This document shows, one piece after another, positions 13,166 through 13,814 of a stretch of DNA of 13,814 nt (position 1 is the first letter of the stretch; the number at the start of each line of letters is the position of its first letter). The DNA is from Actinomycetes bacterium (GTDB lineage Bacteria > Actinomycetota > Acidimicrobiia > Acidimicrobiales > Palsa-688). Below the pieces are notes generated by a model. The model searched no databases, was not told the origin of the DNA, and saw nothing but the letters and a program-made list of their open reading frames with translations. The position numbers and the translations under genes were made by a program. The stretch spans positions 1 to 13,814 of the forward strand of contig JAKBBA010000083.1 of assembly GCA_021808665.1 (NCBI GenBank), given 5' to 3'.

Positions 13166-13814
13166 TCAAGGTGCGCGGTGGGGACGTGCTGGCCCGGAGG
13201 CCGCACGTCGAGGCGTCTTCGGCTTGTCGGAGCTCGGGGGAGAGGACGCGGGGCGGTCCCCAAGCGCAGCCAGCAGCGTCTTGACGGCTGGGCGCCGTGC
13301 TTCACCGACGCGGGTGCACGCGAACCAGGGTTCCTCTTCGACAAGGTCGGCGACGGCGAATGGCTCGACGACCCGTCCTTCGGCGAGTGGCTCGTTGCAG
13401 ACGAAGGTCGGCAGCAGGCTTACCCCGATTCCGAGCTCGACAGCTCTGAGCACGGCCCTGAGGTCGGGCGCGACCAACTGAGAGCGTGCGGAGAACGGTC
13501 GTTCGAGCACCGTCTGCCAGAAGCGGCGGGTGATCGGGAGTTCCAAGCTGTACGACGCCCACGGTTGGCCGGGAAGCCAGTCCGCAAGCTGACGGAGGGT
13601 CTGCAACCGTGGCGTCGGCGCGGCCTGGGGGGCGGCAACGAGGGTGAAGCGCTTCGTCCCGATGGGGGCGGAGCGCAGCGAGCGCCGTGAAGGGGTGGTG
13701 CTGGTGACGGCGAGATCGATCTCGCCGTGCTCCAGCAGGGCGAGCAGGTCGACGTCGTTCCCGAAGACTGCGGTGACGGCGACGCCGCAGTTCGCCAGGC
13801 GTGGGAGCACCTCG
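13166..13814 (-). CDS. LysR-type transcriptional regulator, effector-binding domain (5' end outside window)
   Basis: The minus-strand frame is open from the window edge to a stop at 13166, giving about 215 residues. The visible part is the LysR substrate-binding domain: VLPRLANCGVAVTAVFGN, LLALLEHGEIDLAVTSTTPS, IGTKRFTLVAAPQAAP, WASYSLELPITRRFWQTVLE, and AVLRAVELGIGVSLLPTFVC. The N-terminal winged helix (about 80-90 residues) lies beyond the right edge. The tail after AALGDRP is Ser/Pro/Arg-rich and longer than usual. LysR proteins usually control a divergent neighbour in response to a small molecule; that neighbour would be to the right of the window. The effector is unknown. Confidence 0.87.
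   Translation of the reverse strand, partial: EVLPRLANCGVAVTAVFGNDVDLLALLEHGEIDLAVTSTTPSRRSLRSAPIGTKRFTLVAAPQAAPTPRLQTLRQLADWLPGQPWASYSLELPITRRFWQTVLERPFSARSQLVAPDLRAVLRAVELGIGVSLLPTFVCNEPLAEGRVVEPFAVADLVEEEPWFACTRVGEARRPAVKTLLAALGDRPASSPPSSDKPKTPRRAASGPARPHRAP

Overview
The base composition (high GC, G/C-rich third codon positions, GTG starts) and the gene families point to a high-GC actinomycete. The families include a sigma factor paired with a CU044_5270-type membrane protein, an ArsR/SRPBCC pair, and IS3, IS1634 and integrase-core elements of actinobacterial type. The genus cannot be told from this window. The stretch reads as a junk-rich accessory region: intact small operons separated by decayed insertion sequences and by long intervals without a credible gene.

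Layout. At the left edge is the N-terminal end of an integrase-core transposase (minus strand), then an intact glyoxalase/VOC gene (330-701, minus). After about 600 empty bases comes a three-gene plus-strand operon, VOC - ArsR regulator - SRPBCC/AHSA1 (1340-2458). Its promoter is unusually clear: an 18-bp inverted repeat exactly fills the gap between the -35 and -10 boxes, and the transcript is predicted to start at the ATG. From 2459 to 4281 there is mostly decayed DNA: an IS1634-type transposase scrap, a frameshifted SnoaL-like cyclase scrap and a second integrase-core transposase scrap. From 5903 down to 4282 runs an intact sigma-70-like factor followed by its partner membrane protein (minus strand). 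About 1 kb with no gene follows, then a third integrase-core transposase remnant (to 7405) that begins in a 17-bp perfect foldback.

From 7448 to 11550 is a dismantled mobile element. It holds a tyrosine-recombinase C-terminal scrap, an excisionase-like HTH gene and an intact 422-residue Fic protein. The fic gene has three copies of one operator half-site around its start region. Next come a complex nest of palindromes and the first third of a parA gene. That parA is cut by a decayed IS3-family element, whose other side joins a 5'-truncated AAA ATPase of the ExeA/TniB kind. A hairpin and 24-bp direct repeats close the block. From 11725 to 12706 are a small remnant ORF and an intact HigB/HigA-type toxin-antitoxin operon. 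About 450 bases without a gene carry recurring TGCRTATGCA motifs. The window ends in a LysR-type regulator (minus strand) cut by the right edge.

Working together: VOC/ArsR/SRPBCC looks like a self-regulated small-molecule or stress operon; the sigma factor and CU044_5270 protein look like a sigma/partner unit; HTH-Fic and HigBA are two modules of the addiction or self-control type; the rest is mobile-DNA debris. The strongest leads for something new are the palindrome nest before parA (9322-9374), the three-half-site operator before fic (7942-7988), and the operator-in-spacer promoter at 1304-1342. No wholly new system can be demonstrated from sequence alone.
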